DNA from: Rhodoferax sp.
Lineage (GTDB): Bacteria > Pseudomonadota > Gammaproteobacteria > Burkholderiales > Burkholderiaceae_C
Assembly: GCA_028711355.1 (NCBI GenBank)
Contig: JAQTSL010000024.1
Coordinates: forward strand, 789-20,206
Reading direction: 5' to 3'
DNA length: 19,418 bases
The translations under genes and the position numbers were made by a program. The notes beneath the pieces were generated by a model. It had not been told where the DNA came from. It searched no databases and saw nothing but the letters and a program-made list of their open reading frames with translations. How positions within the stretch are numbered: position 1 is the stretch's first letter; every line of letters starts with the position of its first letter. Shown piece after piece: positions 7,513 to 13,965 of the stretch.

Positions 7513-7588
7513 GCCCAGTGGCTGGCTTTGGCGGCCGACGATTTCTGGTACTCCAGCATGAGGAGGCCGCCAAAGACTGCCGCTGGGC
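7513..7588 (-). repeat. Long stem-loop, element B (same core, inverted)
   Basis: Arms 7513-7536 and 7565-7588 are complementary at 21 of 24 positions, including an uninterrupted 11-bp inner stretch (CTTTGGCGGCC with GGCCGCCAAAG). The loop, read on the minus strand, gives CATGCTGG, one A, then GTACCAGAAATC, differing from element A by one base over the 24-nt core at 7540-7563. Arm sequences are largely unlike those of element A apart from a GCGGCAG block. Confidence 0.85.
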
Positions 7589-7739
7589 GGGTGACCGCCA
7601 AAACCGCATCCAGCGATGCCCGCAACAAAGCCCACAGTCGTGCCTGCTGACCACCCTTAACCAGGAATACCAGGTTGTCGCCCGGTATAACTACAAATTC
7701 CAGTGCACGAGCGCTGTGCATTTCTGACCGCAACTTCTT

Positions 7740-9557
7740 ATGTACCAGTACACCGACTTTGACCGCCAGTTCATCCGCAACCGCGCCGCGCAATACCGCG
7801 ACCAGTTGCAGCGCAACCTGCGTGGCGAACTCTCTGACGACGAATTTCGCCCCCTGCGCCTGCAAAACGGCTGGTATGTGCAGCGCTACGCGCCCATGCT
7901 GCGCGTGGCGGTGCCCTATGGCGAAATCAGCAGCCGCCAGTTGCGCGTGCTGGCCACTGTTGCGCGCGACTATGACCAACCCAGCGCCAAGGTGTACGCC
8001 ACCGCCGTCACCACGCAAGCGCGACTGGGCACCACCCACTTGCCGGTGGGCTATGGCCACTTCACCACACGGCAAAACGTGCAGTTCAACTGGATCCCAC
8101 TGGACAAAAGCGCCGACGTGATGGACTTGCTGGCTACCGCCGACCTGCACGGCATCCAGACCAGCGGCAACTGCATCCGCAACATCACCAGCGACGCGCT
8201 GGCCGGCATTGCCCCCGACGAAGCCATTGACCCGCGGCCGTATGCCGAAATCATGCGCCAGTGGAGCACGTTGCACCCCGAATTTGCCTTTTTGCCGCGC
8301 AAGTTCAAGATTGCCATCACCGGGGCTACTGAGGACCGCGCCGCGATTGCCTGGCATGACGTGGGCCTGCGCGTGTTGCGTAACGCCGTTGGCGAGATTG
8401 GCTTCAAGGTGCTGGCCGGCGGTGGCATGGGGCGCACGCCAGTGATCGCCAGTTTGCTGCGTGAGTTTTTACCCTGGAACCAGATTCTGAATTATTTGGA
8501 AGCGGTGGTGCGGGTCTATAACCGCTTTGGCCGACGTGACAACCTGTACAAGGCGCGCATCAAGATTTTGATCAAGGCCGAGGGCCAGCGCTTTATTGAC
8601 GAAGTGGAGGCCGAGTTTGCCGACATCCTGGCGCATGACGGGGCGGCGCATGCCATACCGCAAGCTGAGCTGGATCGAGTTTCCAAGCATTTTCAGCCTC
8701 CAGCCCAGGTAAAACAAGCGCAGACTGCTAGAAATAATGTAGCGTTTGAAGTCGCCACCAAAGATGCCGCCAGCTACCAGCGCTGGTTGACGCAAAACGT
8801 GCGCGCGCACAAAAACCCGCATTTGCGCGCCGTCACGCTGTCGTTCAAGCGGCTCGGCTATGCCCCAGGAGACGCCACCGCCGAGCAGCTCAGCGCCGCC
8901 GCCGACCTGGCCGATCAGTTCAGCGCGGGTGAGGTACGTGTCACGCACGAGCAAAACCTGCTGCTGCCCTGGGTGCAAGCCACCGACCTGCCCGCGCTGT
9001 GGCAAGCAGCCACCGCACTGGGCGTCGCCAAAGCCAACATCGGCCTGCTGACCGACATGATCACCTGCCCTGGCGGTGATTTGTGCGCGCTGGCCAATGC
9101 CCGCTCGATCCCGCTGGCTCAGGCCCTCACCGAGCGCTACCAAGACCTGGACGAGCTGTTTGACATTGGCCTGGTGGACCTGCACATCAGCGGTTGCATC
9201 AACTCGTGCGGTCACCACCACACTGGCCACATCGGCGTGCTGGGGGTCGATAAAGACGGGCGCGAGTGGTACCAGATTTCGCTGGGTGGCTCTGACGGCA
9301 GCACCTTAAGCGGCGACCCGGTGCCCGGCAAAGTAATCGGCCCGTCGTTTGCTGCCAGCGAAGTCACCGACGTGGTCGAAGCCTTGCTGGATACCTACCG
9401 AGCGCAACGCCTGAGCGGCGAAACATTTGTGGCAAGCGTGCGCCGCCTGGGGCTGGAGCCTTTCAAACAAGCCGCCAACGCCGTGCGCCACGAAACCCGC
9501 GATGGCGGGCAAGTGCTGCATGTGCACTTGGCATCTGCCGACGCTGCCACCGATTAA
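7740..9557 (+). CDS. cysI: Assimilatory sulfite reductase hemoprotein (nitrite/sulfite reductase family)
   Basis: A 605-residue siroheme/[4Fe-4S] reductase that would reduce sulfite to sulfide in the cytoplasm. The cluster cysteines form the expected pattern: C443 and C449 (TCPGGDLC), C486 and C490 (SGCINSCGHH). The N-terminal ferredoxin-like half contains QNGWYVQRYAPMLRVAVPYG and HFTTRQNVQFNWI. The second half contains VRVTHEQNLLLPWV. Nitrite is a possible substrate for this family, but the DUF934, cysH, cysD and cysN neighbours point to sulfite. No cysJ flavoprotein follows. Residues about 319-331 (QPPAQVKQAQTAR), in the linker between the two halves, are encoded by a copy of the 37-nt repeat. 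The DUF934 gene starts 12 nt after the stop. ATG 7740 (MYQYTDFDRQF) matches the usual family start; the ribosome binding site is weak. Confidence 0.95.
   Translation: MYQYTDFDRQFIRNRAAQYRDQLQRNLRGELSDDEFRPLRLQNGWYVQRYAPMLRVAVPYGEISSRQLRVLATVARDYDQPSAKVYATAVTTQARLGTTHLPVGYGHFTTRQNVQFNWIPLDKSADVMDLLATADLHGIQTSGNCIRNITSDALAGIAPDEAIDPRPYAEIMRQWSTLHPEFAFLPRKFKIAITGATEDRAAIAWHDVGLRVLRNAVGEIGFKVLAGGGMGRTPVIASLLREFLPWNQILNYLEAVVRVYNRFGRRDNLYKARIKILIKAEGQRFIDEVEAEFADILAHDGAAHAIPQAELDRVSKHFQPPAQVKQAQTARNNVAFEVATKDAASYQRWLTQNVRAHKNPHLRAVTLSFKRLGYAPGDATAEQLSAAADLADQFSAGEVRVTHEQNLLLPWVQATDLPALWQAATALGVAKANIGLLTDMITCPGGDLCALANARSIPLAQALTERYQDLDELFDIGLVDLHISGCINSCGHHHTGHIGVLGVDKDGREWYQISLGGSDGSTLSGDPVPGKVIGPSFAASEVTDVVEALLDTYRAQRLSGETFVASVRRLGLEPFKQAANAVRHETRDGGQVLHVHLASADAATD
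8695..8731 (-). repeat. 37-nt palindromic coding repeat, copy 1 (in cysI)
   Basis: This is the most divergent of four equal-length, gap-free related copies. It reads AGCCTCCAGCCCAGG on the plus strand and ends CAGACTGCTAG. It matches the reverse complement of copy 3 at 18 of 37 positions, concentrated in the AGC, GCG and CTA blocks. It encodes the linker peptide QPPAQVKQAQTAR of CysI. Confidence 0.55.
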
Positions 9558-9569
9558 GTCAGTCAACCC

Positions 9570-9989
9570 ATGAATAAAAGTATTGAATTAATAGCGTCTA
9601 GCGCAGACACAGCAAGCGCCACAAGCCTGGACTTGGGGTTTTGCCAAAATGTCTTAAAGGTTGCAAACGATGTTGACCCGCGCACGTTGCGCCTGGACGA
9701 CGTCGCGCGCATCGATCTGCACTTTCCGAAATTCACCGACGGGCGCGCCTTCAGCCAGGCCTACCTGCTACGCCGTCGCCTTGGCTTTACCGGCGACCTG
9801 CGCGCTACCGGCGATGTGCTGGTGGACCAAGTGTTGCAAATGCAGCGCAGCGGGTTTACTTCAGCCGTGTTGCGCGCCGACCAAAACCTGGCGCACGCCC
9901 AGGCGCAACTGAACCGCTTTGCCAATTTTTACCAAGGCGACGCGTCGCACCCGCAGCCGCTGTTTGCCGCTTCAGGGAGTGCTGCATGA
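9570..9989 (+). CDS. DUF934 protein associated with sulfite reduction
   Basis: A 139-residue soluble protein with the DUF934 core: LRLDDVARIDLHFPKFTDGR, then AFSQAYLLRRRLGFTGDLRA, then a conserved-looking DQVLQMQRSGF. This family is almost always found next to cysI in beta- and gammaproteobacteria and is annotated as probably involved in sulfite reduction; its exact role is unproven. It begins 12 nt after cysI, and its stop overlaps the cysH start (ATGA at 9986-9989), so the three genes are translationally linked. The N-terminus (MNKSIELIASSADTASATS) is not typical of the domain and comes from an in-frame copy of the 37-nt repeat, encoding IASSADTASATS. A later start would remove it, but no ATG follows nearby before the domain. 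Confidence 0.9.
   Translation: MNKSIELIASSADTASATSLDLGFCQNVLKVANDVDPRTLRLDDVARIDLHFPKFTDGRAFSQAYLLRRRLGFTGDLRATGDVLVDQVLQMQRSGFTSAVLRADQNLAHAQAQLNRFANFYQGDASHPQPLFAASGSAA
9591..9627 (+). repeat. 37-nt palindromic coding repeat, copy 2 (start of the DUF934 gene)
   Basis: It starts ATAGCGTCTAGCGCA and ends AAGCGCCACAAGCC. It aligns without gaps to copy 3 at 24 of 37 positions and is read in the same frame: IASSADTASATS here and IAAHASNKSATC in CysN. Both copies sit directly after the start codon region of their gene. Confidence 0.7.
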
Positions 9990-10726
9990 GCGCCATCGAA
10001 CTGCACGCCCACGCCAGCCAGACCTATGCGCAAAAGCTGGCGGCCACCCAAGCCCTGCTGCAGCAAGCCGCGCGGAATCATGCCGCACCAGCCGCAGGTG
10101 GCGAGCCGCGCATCACACTGGCCTGCAGCCTGGGCGCCGAAGACATGGTGCTGGCGCACTTGATCAACGCGCTGACGCTACCAATTGGCATCTTTGTGCT
10201 GGAAACCGGCCAACTGCACGCCGAAACGCTGGCGTTACTGGCGCGCCTGCAGGCCGCGTCCCACGCCAAGGTGTCAGTATTCAAACCAATCGAGCAAGTC
10301 GCGACCGAATTTGTGGCGCGCCAAGGCAAAGACGCCATGTACCAAAGCATCGCCCTGCGCAAAGCCTGCTGCGGCATCCGCAAGATGGAGCCGTTAGGCC
10401 GCGCGCTGGCTGGCAAAAGCGCCTGGATCACCGGTCTGCGCCGCGAACAATCTGGCGCACGCGCCGACGTGCCCCAGATCGAGCACGACGCCATCGGCGA
10501 TGTGCAGCGTATCAAATACAACCCGCTTTCTGAGTGGACCTGGGGCGATGTGTGGTTTTACATTGCCCAGAACCGAGTGGACTACAACCCGCTGCACGAC
10601 CAGTTTTACCCTTCCATAGGCTGCGCACCGTGTACCCGTGCCATCAGCCTGGGCGAAGATTTTCGTGCTGGGCGTTGGTGGTGGGAAGACGAAGCGGCCA
10701 AGGAGTGTGGCCTGCATGTCAAATGA
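9986..10726 (+). CDS. cysH: Adenylylsulfate (APS) reductase, assimilatory
   Basis: A 246-residue thioredoxin-dependent reductase that forms sulfite from activated sulfate. It has the four cysteines of the [4Fe-4S]-binding, APS-using branch: C128-C129 (KACCGIRKMEPL) and C213/C216 (IGCAPCT). The catalytic cysteine is C241 in the C-terminal KECGLH. Other family landmarks are ACSLGAEDMVL, ITGLRREQSGAR and EDFRAGRWWWE. E. coli-type PAPS reductases lack the paired cluster cysteines, so APS rather than PAPS is the expected substrate. This agrees with the absence of an APS kinase gene (cysC) in the window. The start overlaps the DUF934 stop (ATGA). Followed by a repeat-containing gap of 123 nt before cysD. 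Confidence 0.95.
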   Translation: MSAIELHAHASQTYAQKLAATQALLQQAARNHAAPAAGGEPRITLACSLGAEDMVLAHLINALTLPIGIFVLETGQLHAETLALLARLQAASHAKVSVFKPIEQVATEFVARQGKDAMYQSIALRKACCGIRKMEPLGRALAGKSAWITGLRREQSGARADVPQIEHDAIGDVQRIKYNPLSEWTWGDVWFYIAQNRVDYNPLHDQFYPSIGCAPCTRAISLGEDFRAGRWWWEDEAAKECGLHVK

Positions 10727-10743
10727 TTTTTGGAAAAGGAAGA

Positions 10744-10814
10744 TGTCATTGCGGGCTCGACCCGCAATCCATGACCTCCAAATGCATGGATTGCGGAGCA
10801 AGTCCGGAATGACA
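10744..10814 (+). repeat. Double-hairpin palindromic repeat, copy 1 (cysH-cysD gap)
   Basis: A 71-nt imperfect palindrome from TGTCATT to AATGACA; its 30-nt arms agree at 25 positions. Each arm folds on itself: TTGCGGG/CCCGCAA in the left arm and ATTGCGGA/TCCGGAAT, with one mismatch, in the right. The left arm matches that of the repeat at 16338 almost exactly. Repeats of this kind (TGTCATTGCGGG... paired with a mirror copy) are scattered between genes in many proteobacteria. Here it could stabilise or terminate the cysH transcript. Confidence 0.85.
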
Positions 10815-10849
10815 ACCTAACAAACAACATCCCCAAGCTGCATCGTCCC

Positions 10850-11818
10850 ATGAACATCCGCACCTCACCCGAACATCTGCACCCCATGACGCACCCGCAC
10901 ATCGACCATCTAAGCAACGCCCACCTGGACGCGCTGGAAGAAGAAACCATCTTCATCCTGCGCGAGGTGGCAGCTGCCTTTGAGCGCCCGACCCTGCTGT
11001 TCTCGGGTGGCAAAGATTCGCTGGTGATGCTCAAGTGCGCCGAAAAAGCCTTTGGCACGCCGGCCACCGGCGGCAAGATTCCGTACCCGCTGTTGATGAT
11101 CGACACCGGCCACAACTTTCCCGAGGTGACGGATTTTCGCGACCAACGCGCCAAAGAACTGGGTGCCGAGCTGATCGTGCGCAGCGTCGAAGACTCGATG
11201 GCGCGTGGCACGGTGCGGTTGGCACACCCGGGTGAGAGCCGCAACGCGCACCAGTCGGTGACACTGCTGGAGGCCATCGAAGAATTCCACTTTGACGCAC
11301 TGATCGGTGGTGCCCGCCGCGACGAAGAAAAGGCCCGCGCCAAAGAACGCATCTTCAGCCACCGCGACAGCTTTGGCCAGTGGCAACCCAAAGACCAGCG
11401 CCCCGAGCTGTGGACGCTGTTCAACACCAAGCTACAACCCGGCGAGCATTTCCGCGTGTTCCCGATCAGCAACTGGACCGAGCTGGACGTCTGGCAATAC
11501 ATCGCCCGCGAGGCCATCGCCCTACCCAAGTTGTACTACAGCCATCCGCGCGAGGTGGTGGAACGCAAGGGCTTGCTGGTTCCGGTGACTGAACTCACGC
11601 CCTTGAAGCCCGGCGAAGTGGCGCAGGTGCGCAACGTCCGCTTTCGCACCGTGGGCGACATCACCTGCACCTGCCCGGTGGCCAGTCTGGCGGCCAACGC
11701 TAACGACATCGTGCTGGAGACACTTTCGGTCGAAGTGTCCGAGCGCGGCGCTACGCGCATGGACGACAAGACGTCGGAAGCATCCATGGAGAAGCGTAAG
11801 AAGGACGGGTATTTTTGA
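10850..11818 (+). CDS. cysD: Sulfate adenylyltransferase subunit 2
   Basis: A 322-residue protein of the PP-loop ATP pyrophosphatase family; with CysN it forms APS from sulfate and ATP. The nucleotide-binding PP-loop is FSGGKDSLVML (E. coli has SIGKDS). Family blocks follow: MIDTGHNFPEVTDFRD, IGGARRDEEKARAKERIF, FRVFPISNWTELDVWQYI, VRFRTVGDITCTCPVAS, and the C-terminal MEKRKKDGYF. The start is uncertain: ATG 10850 adds 12 residues before ATG 10886 (MTHPHIDHLSNAHLDALE), which fits the usual N-terminus slightly better. Neither has a clear ribosome binding site. The gene is separated from cysN by an unusually long, structured 330-nt gap. Confidence 0.95.
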   Translation: MNIRTSPEHLHPMTHPHIDHLSNAHLDALEEETIFILREVAAAFERPTLLFSGGKDSLVMLKCAEKAFGTPATGGKIPYPLLMIDTGHNFPEVTDFRDQRAKELGAELIVRSVEDSMARGTVRLAHPGESRNAHQSVTLLEAIEEFHFDALIGGARRDEEKARAKERIFSHRDSFGQWQPKDQRPELWTLFNTKLQPGEHFRVFPISNWTELDVWQYIAREAIALPKLYYSHPREVVERKGLLVPVTELTPLKPGEVAQVRNVRFRTVGDITCTCPVASLAANANDIVLETLSVEVSERGATRMDDKTSEASMEKRKKDGYF

Positions 11819-11853
11819 TGGACCGGTTGTGGCAGTGCCAACGGTTCACCAAC

Positions 11854-12080
11854 GTGTCTGGTTTAACCCGGCGCGGCGACTGGGGCATGTGCATGCGGTC
11901 ACATGCCCCAATCACCACGCCTGACGCTGTTGGTGACATGCCCCGAAAGCGCGAACGATCAGCGGCGTGCGTTGGGTGTCTGACGCAGCGGAATAAAGGA
12001 GGAGGCTTGGAGCTTGCTCCAAGCCGGGGGACATCCGCGGAGTCGGACACCCGACGTGCGCTGCGGGTTTAGCCAGACAC
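11854..12080. repeat. Nested palindromic element between cysD and cysN
   Basis: The outermost arms (11854-11870 and 12064-12080; GTGTCTGGTTTAACCCG) match at 15 of 17 positions. Inside are a perfect 11-bp hairpin (11881-11891 with 11900-11910, TGGGGCATGTG) and a 20-bp imperfect stem (11965-11984 with 12042-12061, 16 of 20). That stem is extended by GCGGA/TCCGC (11988-11992 with 12034-12038) and topped by a perfect 10-bp hairpin (12004-12013 with 12016-12025, GGCTTGGAGC, loop TT). The whole folds as a branched three-way structure. No reading frame with coding character crosses it. It may be a MITE-like insertion, a repeat cluster, or a structured leader for cysN. Confidence 0.75.
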
Positions 12081-12148
12081 GCCGCGCACAAGAGCTTTAA
12101 CCATACAACCAACGTCAATCGCCAGTCAACCCCACTTGTAATTAACAA

Positions 12149-13552
12149 ATGAATACTGCAACTAATATAGCTGCTCACGCAAGTAACAAAAGCGCTACAT
12201 GCCAATTTGATACCCAGTCTGCGCTCAAATTCATCACCTGTGGCAGCGTCGATGACGGCAAAAGCACCTTGATTGGCCGGCTGCTTTTAGACAGCAAAAG
12301 CGTGTTGCAAGACCAGTTGGCCAACGTCTCCAAAAGCGGCCAGGCCGACCTGGCGCAGTTCACCGATGGTCTCTCCGCCGAGCGCGAACAAGGCATCACC
12401 ATTGACGTGGCCTACCGCTACTTCAACACCGCCACCCGCAAATTCATCATCGGCGACGCACCCGGCCACGAGCAATACACCCGCAACATGGTCACCGCGG
12501 CCAGCAGCGCTGATGCTGCGGTCGTGTTAGTTGATGCCCCCAAACTCGAGTGGGCCAACCCGCAACTGAACTTGTTGCCGCAAACCCGCCGCCACAGCCT
12601 GCTGTGCCACTTGCTGCGCGTGCCCAGCATTGTGTTTGCGGTCAACAAACTCGACGCACTGGGCGACGACGCTTCCACGGCTTTTGCCCACATCCGCACG
12701 GCGCTGGAGAAATTTGCCCAGGACGCCGGTATTGACGTGGCCGCCATCGTGCCGATCTCGGCGCTCAAAGGCCACAACGTCGTCGAAGCTGCTGCCAGTG
12801 GCTGGTGCGGCTATGCCGGTCCGAGTTTGCTGGACCTTCTGGAAGACTTGCCGGTCACCCCGGCAGACACGCAGTTACCCTTTGCTTTTCCGGTGCAGTG
12901 GGTCGAAAAGTTTTCAGCCAGTGCCGACACTTCCCAGGGCCGACGCATTTTCTGGGGTCGGGTGGCGGGCGGCGTGGCGCAAGTGGGCCTGCAAATCAAG
13001 GTACTGCCCAGCGGCCAGACCGCAACGGTGGCGCAAGTCCTCAGCACCACACGCCAGCCGGGCACCGTGCCAGCCGGCCACAGCGCTGGCATCGTACTGG
13101 ACCGCGAGGTCGATGTGTCACGGGGAGATTGGCTGCTAGCCCTTGTTGCCGATGCGCCATCAGCTATTATTTCTGATGATGATTTCAGCGACACAGCAGC
13201 TTCCACCAGCCTGCTCCCCAGCCGCGAGATTGCCGCCACCGTGGCCTGGATGGACGACGAACCGCTGGTGGCCGGGCGCGTCTATTGGGCGCTGCATGGA
13301 CACCGCTGGGTCAAGGCGCGTGTCAAACGCGTGGTGCACCGGCTTGAAATCAACACGCTGGCTGAAGAAGCCGCTGACACGCTACCCGCCAACAGCATCG
13401 GCCATATCGAGCTGCTGTTGCATGAGCCGATTGCCGCTCTGCCCTTTGCCCGGTCGCGCGTGCTGGGTTCGCTGGTGCTGGTGGACACCGCCAGCCACCG
13501 TACCGCCGGTGCAGTCCTGATTCAATCAGACCTGGCTACCGCAAGCCATTAA
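12149..13552 (+). CDS. cysN: Sulfate adenylyltransferase subunit 1 (GTPase)
   Basis: A 467-residue elongation-factor-like GTPase that drives APS synthesis by CysD. GTP motifs: G1 GSVDDGKST (32-40), G3 DAPGHE (103-108), G4 NKLD (166-169). The switch region EREQGITIDVAYRYF is intact. Beta-barrel domains follow, up to LVLVDTASHRTAGAVLI. No APS kinase domain (CysC) is fused at the C-terminus. Two parts look inserted. Residues 7-18 (IAAHASNKSATC) and about 328-340 (WLLALVADAPSAI) are encoded by copies of the 37-nt repeat in opposite orientations. The second copy lies where E. coli CysN has a shorter RGDLLLAADE-type loop. fdxA begins 36 nt downstream. Confidence 0.95.
   Translation: MNTATNIAAHASNKSATCQFDTQSALKFITCGSVDDGKSTLIGRLLLDSKSVLQDQLANVSKSGQADLAQFTDGLSAEREQGITIDVAYRYFNTATRKFIIGDAPGHEQYTRNMVTAASSADAAVVLVDAPKLEWANPQLNLLPQTRRHSLLCHLLRVPSIVFAVNKLDALGDDASTAFAHIRTALEKFAQDAGIDVAAIVPISALKGHNVVEAAASGWCGYAGPSLLDLLEDLPVTPADTQLPFAFPVQWVEKFSASADTSQGRRIFWGRVAGGVAQVGLQIKVLPSGQTATVAQVLSTTRQPGTVPAGHSAGIVLDREVDVSRGDWLLALVADAPSAIISDDDFSDTAASTSLLPSREIAATVAWMDDEPLVAGRVYWALHGHRWVKARVKRVVHRLEINTLAEEAADTLPANSIGHIELLLHEPIAALPFARSRVLGSLVLVDTASHRTAGAVLIQSDLATASH
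12167..12203 (+). repeat. 37-nt palindromic coding repeat, copy 3 (start of cysN)
   Basis: It runs from ATAGCTGCTCACGCA to AAGCGCTACATGCC. This is the best representative of the family in the window. Codons 7-18 of cysN read directly through it (IAAHASNKSATC). It is partly self-complementary, with TAGC and GCGC-type blocks at both ends. Confidence 0.75.
13131..13167 (-). repeat. 37-nt palindromic coding repeat, copy 4 (inside cysN)
   Basis: Inverted relative to copy 3. On the minus strand it reads ATAGCTGATGGCGCA and ends GGGCTAGCAGCC. It matches copy 3 at 23 of 37 positions without gaps. On the coding strand its frame (offset +1) is the same as that of the other inverted copy in cysI, giving WLLALVADAPSAI. 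It sits in a loop that is longer than in E. coli CysN. Confidence 0.7.
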
Positions 13553-13588
13553 AATGCCGCTTTTTCCATCCAACCATAGACCCACAAA

Positions 13589-13918
13589 ATGACTCACGTC
13601 GTTACCGAAGCCTGCATCAAATGCAAATACACCGATTGCGTTGACGTGTGCCCCGTGGACTGCTTCCGCGAAGGCCCCAACTTTTTGACGATCGACCCCG
13701 ACGAGTGCATTGACTGCGCGGTCTGTATCCCGGAATGCCCGGTCAACGCCATCTACGCTGAAGAAGACGTGCCCAAAGACCAACGCCACATGACCAAGAT
13801 CAACGCCGAACTGGCGCTGCTACCGGGCTGGAAAAACATCACCAAGCGCAAGGCTGCGCTGCCCGAAGCCGAAGAGTTCAAAGACAAAAAGGGCAAGCTG
13901 CCGCTGCTGCAGCGTTGA
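13589..13918 (+). CDS. fdxA: 7Fe ferredoxin FdxA
   Basis: A 109-residue ferredoxin closely resembling Azotobacter ferredoxin I. By that family's numbering, C9, C17 and C50 would bind the [3Fe-4S] cluster, and C21, C40, C43 and C46 the [4Fe-4S] cluster; C12 and C25 are the additional conserved cysteines. The sequence VVTEACIKCKYTDCVDVCPV followed by DCFREGPNFL is diagnostic, as is the charged tail ending KGKLPLLQR. It is a low-potential one-electron carrier in the cytoplasm. It starts 36 nt after cysN and is followed 47 nt later by a ferredoxin-NADP+ reductase gene, so the two form an electron-transfer pair. The location at the end of the cys cluster suggests, but does not prove, electron supply to CysI. 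Confidence 0.95.
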   Translation: MTHVVTEACIKCKYTDCVDVCPVDCFREGPNFLTIDPDECIDCAVCIPECPVNAIYAEEDVPKDQRHMTKINAELALLPGWKNITKRKAALPEAEEFKDKKGKLPLLQR

Positions 13919-13965
13919 TTGCGCAAAGCGCTTCATTCACAGCCGCTACCGGCTCACTAAAGTCG

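Larger units (their letters stand above)
7240..7739. other. 500-nt repeat-rich intergenic region before cysI
   Basis: No convincing gene is seen. The region contains two long stem-loops (7329-7406 and 7513-7588) sharing a core, a direct repeat (7274-7292 and 7322-7340), and about 150 nt of unique sequence before cysI. That last stretch should hold the cysI promoter; TATAAC at 7686-7691 is a candidate -10 without a convincing -35. A minus-strand reading frame from ATG 7721 to 7479 (80 codons) crosses the second stem-loop; I do not accept it as a gene on present evidence. Confidence 0.6.

Noticed and set aside
7479..8357. Long minus-strand reading frame (292 codons) overlapping the start of cysI
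   Set aside because: Most of it is antisense to the well-supported cysI gene and has no family resemblance; such long antisense frames are expected in GC-rich genes. Only the 80-codon part outside cysI is kept as a low-interest finding.
8469..9230. 253-codon minus-strand frame antisense to cysI
   Set aside because: Fully within cysI, including its cluster-cysteine region, with no recognisable motif of its own.
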